Source: Gracilaria gracilis (lineage: Eukaryota; Rhodophyta; Florideophyceae; Gracilariales; Gracilariaceae). Taken from it: 64,000 bases of DNA. The stretch is taken from contig JARGSG010000028.1 of assembly GCA_030374805.1 (NCBI GenBank), positions 620,001-684,000 on the forward strand, given 5' to 3'. How positions within the stretch are numbered: position 1 is the first letter of the stretch; each line of letters starts with the position of its first letter. A model generated the notes under the pieces. The model was not told the origin of the DNA and searched no databases. It saw nothing but the letters and a program-made list of their open reading frames with translations. Shown here one piece after another: positions 60,270 through 64,000 of this stretch. The position numbers and the translations under genes are program-made.

Positions 60270-61068
60270 TGTGGTGCAACCCCTGCGGAGGAAGAAGACA
60301 CACAAAGGGTGTTCAAGCCTTCCCTCAACTGAGGTAGTCACAGCAATAGAGCCCCTCTCAGGGTGATCGTGCTAGCCGGGTGTAAGACCGGGGATCACCG
60401 TCACGACACGCGTAGAGAGCGGTAAAGGCAAAGAAGCCGCACAGTGGTGGGGAACACGACAGAGTCGGGGATGACGTCACAGACGGGACAACCAACACAC
60501 ACACGAGAGTGGCACGAGAAGCGAAGAGCGGTAGCGAACCACGCGAGTGGGCGATACAAAGAACGGTCAACACCGGTATGCAGTGTAGCGATACCTGTAT
60601 AACAGTGCGAAAACAAATAAAGGAAACACACAGAATAACACTCGGAATGCGGTAAGGGTGCTGTAGATGCCGCGAGGCGGATGATGGTACCTACACAGTA
60701 GTGGCAACTCTCCGCGAGGAGGATATTGCTCACCAAGGGTGAAACATCAGAGCCGAACACTTGGTTTCCTCGTTTACTTCTCCAAAGTTGGGTTGAGCTC
60801 AACCTACTATGTAGTGTAGCCGCCCACTGTCAGTGGTAACTAAATATCCAATATTAATATCTAGAATCCCCAACAATGGGTGCAAACTCCCCACACGTGT
60901 GTGACTGACCAGCAATGCTGTGCACCTCACAACTATCCTATATGTTGTACGAATCTACCCAAGAATGGGGTGTGCCACGCACGGCATTCATCATCACCTC
61001 CTTAGAGAGCATCCCCTTGTCTATGAATCGCAATAGCGAAGCTTCATCCGCAATAGCGTTGCACTACA
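60270..61068 (-). repeat. LTR of the second gypsy element
   Basis: 799 bp, 3' LTR in element orientation. Shares termini and general plan with the 861-bp LTR of the first element. Contains short hairpins such as CCGC-GAG-GCGG near 60670 and CCCA-ACAA-TGGG near 60868. The partner LTR is outside the window. Confidence 0.88.
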
Positions 61069-61106
61069 TCTCCCCCTCCTGAGGCGCGACGACGACCCGC
61101 GAGCGT

Positions 61107-63134
61107 GTGCATCTTCCTCCTTCGGAGTGTATAAGTACCTCCCCGATAGCGGGTCCTTCTCCTTCTCCTGTCGCTTCGCCACGCGACCCAAGCGAATCAC
61201 CAACTTCTACACGCTCTGCAGCGGTATCGCCTCCGATTCCTCGGCTTCCTCTTGCTCCTTCTGTTCCGAACACTTCGGCTTCCTTTCCTTGCGCTACAAC
61301 AGCGATGAGTACTCCCAATCAGGGCAACAACCAACCGCCTGGCGGGCCTCCTCAACCCTATTTCGGGGGCTTTGGTCATCCTCAACCGGCCCAGCCGTCG
61401 TCCTCCAACCCCTCATCGGCGATGAATCCCGGCTTCCATACGGCGCCTCTTCCCCAAACGGGTGCACAACCGGCTCCGTACATCTTTCCCAATCAAGTGG
61501 GCAACGGCATTGCGGCAATACCTCCGGCAGCGCCGGTGCTAAACCCGACTGTCGGTGCGTGGGCCTCGTATGACGAGTTAGAAGACGTGTATCCACGGTC
61601 GAATCCATTACCGTTCGTACGGGCTCCTTGGTTACACCCTCACGGGGTCACTCGGCCTTCTCTCGTGGCGGCGTTCGCAGACGGCAGCGGTCATTTGCCG
61701 GGTGGGATTCACGTCTGGATGACGGTTACCTTTGACTGGCAATACCGGATTACCGTGCCAACGCAAGCTCTTGTCCACCGGCGTGGTGAGTTGCACAATA
61801 CCGCTCGTGCGGAGATGGTACGTGTCGCGCATCTGCGGCTTGCCCGAACATACTCGGAACAACCGATACCCACGGAATTCCGGTTTGACGTTGCTTTCTA
61901 CCGAACCCTCGGTGAGGTGCACTACGGCGAGAACTTGGCCCGGCTTGCCGGTGTAGTAGAGCGTTATCAGAACGTCACGATTCACCAGGATGTCCTGTGC
62001 TGGACCCGTCCGCTGTTGCGTGCTGAATTCCGATACCTGCCTCGCATCCCGCGGTCCAACTTCTTGCAGAACATGATCCGTCCCGAATGACGTGCTCGCT
62101 CCCGTTGGGGATATTTGATCCCCTATCAAAACACGGAGTCACACCGGATTAGGCCTCGCCACATGCGTGGAAGATACGTGCCACTTCCCTTTGTATGGGC
62201 CTCTTACGAGGTGTGCCGGGGGTGTTACGTTGAGCTTCCCCCGTGCCTGACCTACATCGGTAGTCGGTTGGCAACGAACCCGTTCACGGGATGGTGGACC
62301 GTGGTGGTGACGGAATGGGCAGCCCGCACGGCGGTGTACGTCCTTCATGAAGTGTACGACCAGTACAGACTGTGGTTTATCCCTCCACATTTGCGGCAAG
62401 CCATTCGAAGCTTGGATCTTACTCTTCCGCTGGGCGGCAATGGAAACCTCTCCGAGTTGATGAGCCTCTTGCGAGTGATTGACACAGTAGACTGGAGCCA
62501 GGTGCCGCGCGCTCAGAGTAGGCGCGATGACGGAGACCTTCAGGTTGACCGGTCTCCCGGGCGCAGATCACCGCTAGCGGGCGATTTTGTCTTCTACGAC
62601 CCGTGGTCACGGACACTGATCACTCCAGCGGAGGCACATATCCTGCGTCATGCAGAGCGAGTCATCCCTCCTGGGCATCCCACCGGATTCATCATGACTG
62701 ATGAATTCTTTCACCCTGTTGGAGGCGACAACATTATGCTCGATGACGCTCCTGATGAGGACGATGCCTTTGGAGAAGACGACACTCTCGTTGTGGAGCC
62801 AGCACCTGCTTTTGCAGTAGCGAACCCCCCTGCGGGTGGTCATATCGCCCCGGCTGCGCCGGTTGTACCAGTCCCAGTTCCTGTGTCCTCTCCAACTTCT
62901 GTGGAGGCTGCTTCGGCGCCTGCGACGGCGGCGTCGACTATGCCGAATGAAGCCGCGAACGCGGGAGTATCCGAAGAAGCACGGGCTGCCGTGATCGCTC
63001 AGTTCCTCAGCTCAGCTGGTGCCTCTGGCGCAGCGTCGGGCGACGTCACAGAGATGCGCGACGCCCTGATAGCGCAGCTGGCGAACGCTGGTGCTCAGCA
63101 AGGACCGAGTGGCTCGGGTGGCCCCTCCACGTAG
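61107..63134 (+). pseudogene. Accessory antisense frame of the second gypsy element (broken)
   Basis: Homologue of the 619-codon frame at 31116-32975, in the same place and on the strand opposite to pol. Matching blocks include FRFDVAFYRTLGEVHYGENL (cf. YRYDVARYRTFGEVGYGDYL), QDVLCWTRPLLRAEFRYLPR, GCYVELPPCLTYIGSRL, WAARTAVYVLHEVYDQYRLW and GDFVFYDPWS. The N-terminal part is Pro/Ser-rich and the C-terminal part Ala/Gly-rich, as in the other copy. It looks broken, with about one break. Confidence 0.8.
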
Positions 63135-63648
63135 GGGCTCGTCACAGTAGATTCCCAATAACTTGGCCGTTGTAGTCCCGAATAGCGGGGTACAGCTTAG
63201 TTGAGATGTCCAGTTAAACTGTGTTCTTCCCTTGAGCATCAAGGTTATCTTCCTTCTTCAAGTGTAATCTTCAATAATCTTCTCCCTTCCAGGGTCTTCA
63301 AATCTTCCTCATGATTGAGTGCACTTTCCTCTGTCTTAGAGTCCTTCTTCCTCTTCATAGAGTCTTCATAGTTCTTCTCCTCTTCATAGAGTCTTCATTC
63401 CTCTTCATGGGTGCTTCAAATTCTCTTCTGAGCTTCAATTCCTCTTCGTAGAGTCTTCTTTCTTCTTCTCCTCTTCCTGAGGGCAGCTTAGCTTATTCTT
63501 CAACTCTCCTCGTTTAGAGAGTGCCTTCACGAAGTAACTTCGGCACTGTGCTCCGCTGGAGGTCGTTACGCTTCCTCGAGTGAGGTTCGTTGTCGTTGAA
63601 ACGGCTACGCCGGACACGAGAGAACGTTCCGTCACAGACGGTGGCGGT
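63135..63648. other. Spacer of the second gypsy element
   Basis: Between accessory frame and pol end. Built of degenerate CTTC(A/C)-rich direct repeats (CTCTTCATAGAGTCTTC type, near 63340-63460) and short hairpins (63230-63244, 63284-63294, 63629-63641). No protein seen. Confidence 0.6.
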
Positions 63649-64000
63649 CTACCCCACTAGGGCGCGGTGTAGGTTAGCCGGAACATCCGTGTTAGTACGG
63701 CGGTGATACTGCACGATTTTCGATCGTAGCAGGTGCTCAACCGGTTCACCCGTGTCTGCTGATGGCGGATAGCCATACCAGCGCACCTGGTACTGCCTAT
63801 ACCCCTTCGGGTGCCAACTGTGTCCCACGATGTGGTCGACCACGAACTCTTTCGAGTAAACTTCACGTTCTTCACCACCTTTAGAAGGGTCGTCCACGCT
63901 TCGTAGCGGTACTGTAATAGGGATACCAGCTGCGTTGCTGTGTGCCTCTGACGCCTTCGGCGGTTCTGTCGTCCTCTGCTGAGTCTTCCTTACCGGATTC

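Larger units (their letters stand above)
60270..64000 (-). mobile_element. Second Ty3/gypsy element, same family, cut by the window end
   Basis: Begins with a 799-bp LTR (60270-61068) whose ends (TGTGGTGCAA, TTGCACTACA) are the same as in the 30.2-42.0 kb element, followed by the polypurine tract. Next comes a diverged homologue of the accessory antisense frame (about 61.1-63.1 kb, plus strand), a spacer rich in CTTC and short hairpins, and a chromodomain block on the minus strand (about 63.9-63.65 kb: YSKEFVVDHIVGHSWHPKGY, VRWYGYPPSADTGEPVEHLL). The rest of pol lies beyond the window. It is clearly older or from another subfamily than the first element: interiors align only at protein level. 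At least one break is seen in the part present. Confidence 0.9.

Noticed and set aside
1-64000. CRISPR arrays, bacterial operons, ribosome-binding sites
   Set aside because: No regularly spaced repeats of that kind; gene structure, introns and transposons are eukaryotic.

Overview
The window looks like nuclear DNA of a multicellular red alga (a florideophyte such as Chondrus is my best guess, from gene style and not from any search). Host genes are mostly single-exon. The two genes in which I can see introns carry short GT-AG introns of about 89-119 nt. Intergenic stretches are 0.3-2 kb, promoters are often GC/CpG-rich, and LTR and DNA transposons are nested in one another. There is no bacterial signature: no operons, no ribosome-binding sites, no CRISPR.

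Layout. 0-2.7 kb: a LINE remnant and GC-rich repeats. 2.8-6.3 kb (-): a 1190-aa double glycosyltransferase (GT4 plus GT12-like). 8.4-9.5 kb (-): an unknown multi-pass membrane protein, head to head with a flotillin (10.4-11.8 kb). 12.5-14.2 kb: a type I membrane protein with a beta-propeller-like ectodomain. 15.9-17.8 kb: an unknown three-segment membrane protein with a paralogue at 43.3-44.7 kb. 18.5-20.0 kb: a Sel1-repeat protein. 20.5-21.4 kb: LINE RNase H remnant. 21.7-26.4 kb: a hAT DNA transposon with an open transposase frame that has captured a MAP-kinase fragment. 26.6-43.0 kb: a short-LTR Ty1/copia element split by a whole-length Ty3/gypsy chromovirus-type element (30.2-42.0 kb). Both carry matching target-site duplications. 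45.0 kb: tRNA-Ala(UGC). 45.5-47.4 kb: GT61-like glycosyltransferase. 47.7-48.2 kb: small secreted Cys protein. 50.4-53.1 kb (-): a three-exon DOMON / copper monooxygenase / Hint (Hog) fusion. 54.4-56.5 kb: Cys-rich membrane protein. 56.7-58.6 kb (-): a two-exon uracil-DNA-glycosylase-like / ADP-ribosyltransferase fusion. 59.0-60.3 kb: a Harbinger-type remnant. 60.3 kb to the end: a second, diverged gypsy element of the same family.

How the genes fit together. Most host genes encode secretory-pathway proteins: two Golgi-type glycosyltransferases, several membrane or secreted proteins and a self-processing-type ectoenzyme. No shared pathway can be proved from position.

Most unusual observations: (1) both gypsy elements are saturated, in LTRs, spacers and coding parts alike, with 13-nt hairpins of the form CCNNN-nnn-N'N'N'GG; (2) both carry a long accessory reading frame antisense to gag-pol; (3) the monooxygenase-Hint fusion; (4) the UDG-ART fusion with replaced UDG catalytic residues; (5) an 11-mer TACCGTTGGTA found five times, always intergenic; (6) kinase capture by the hAT element.
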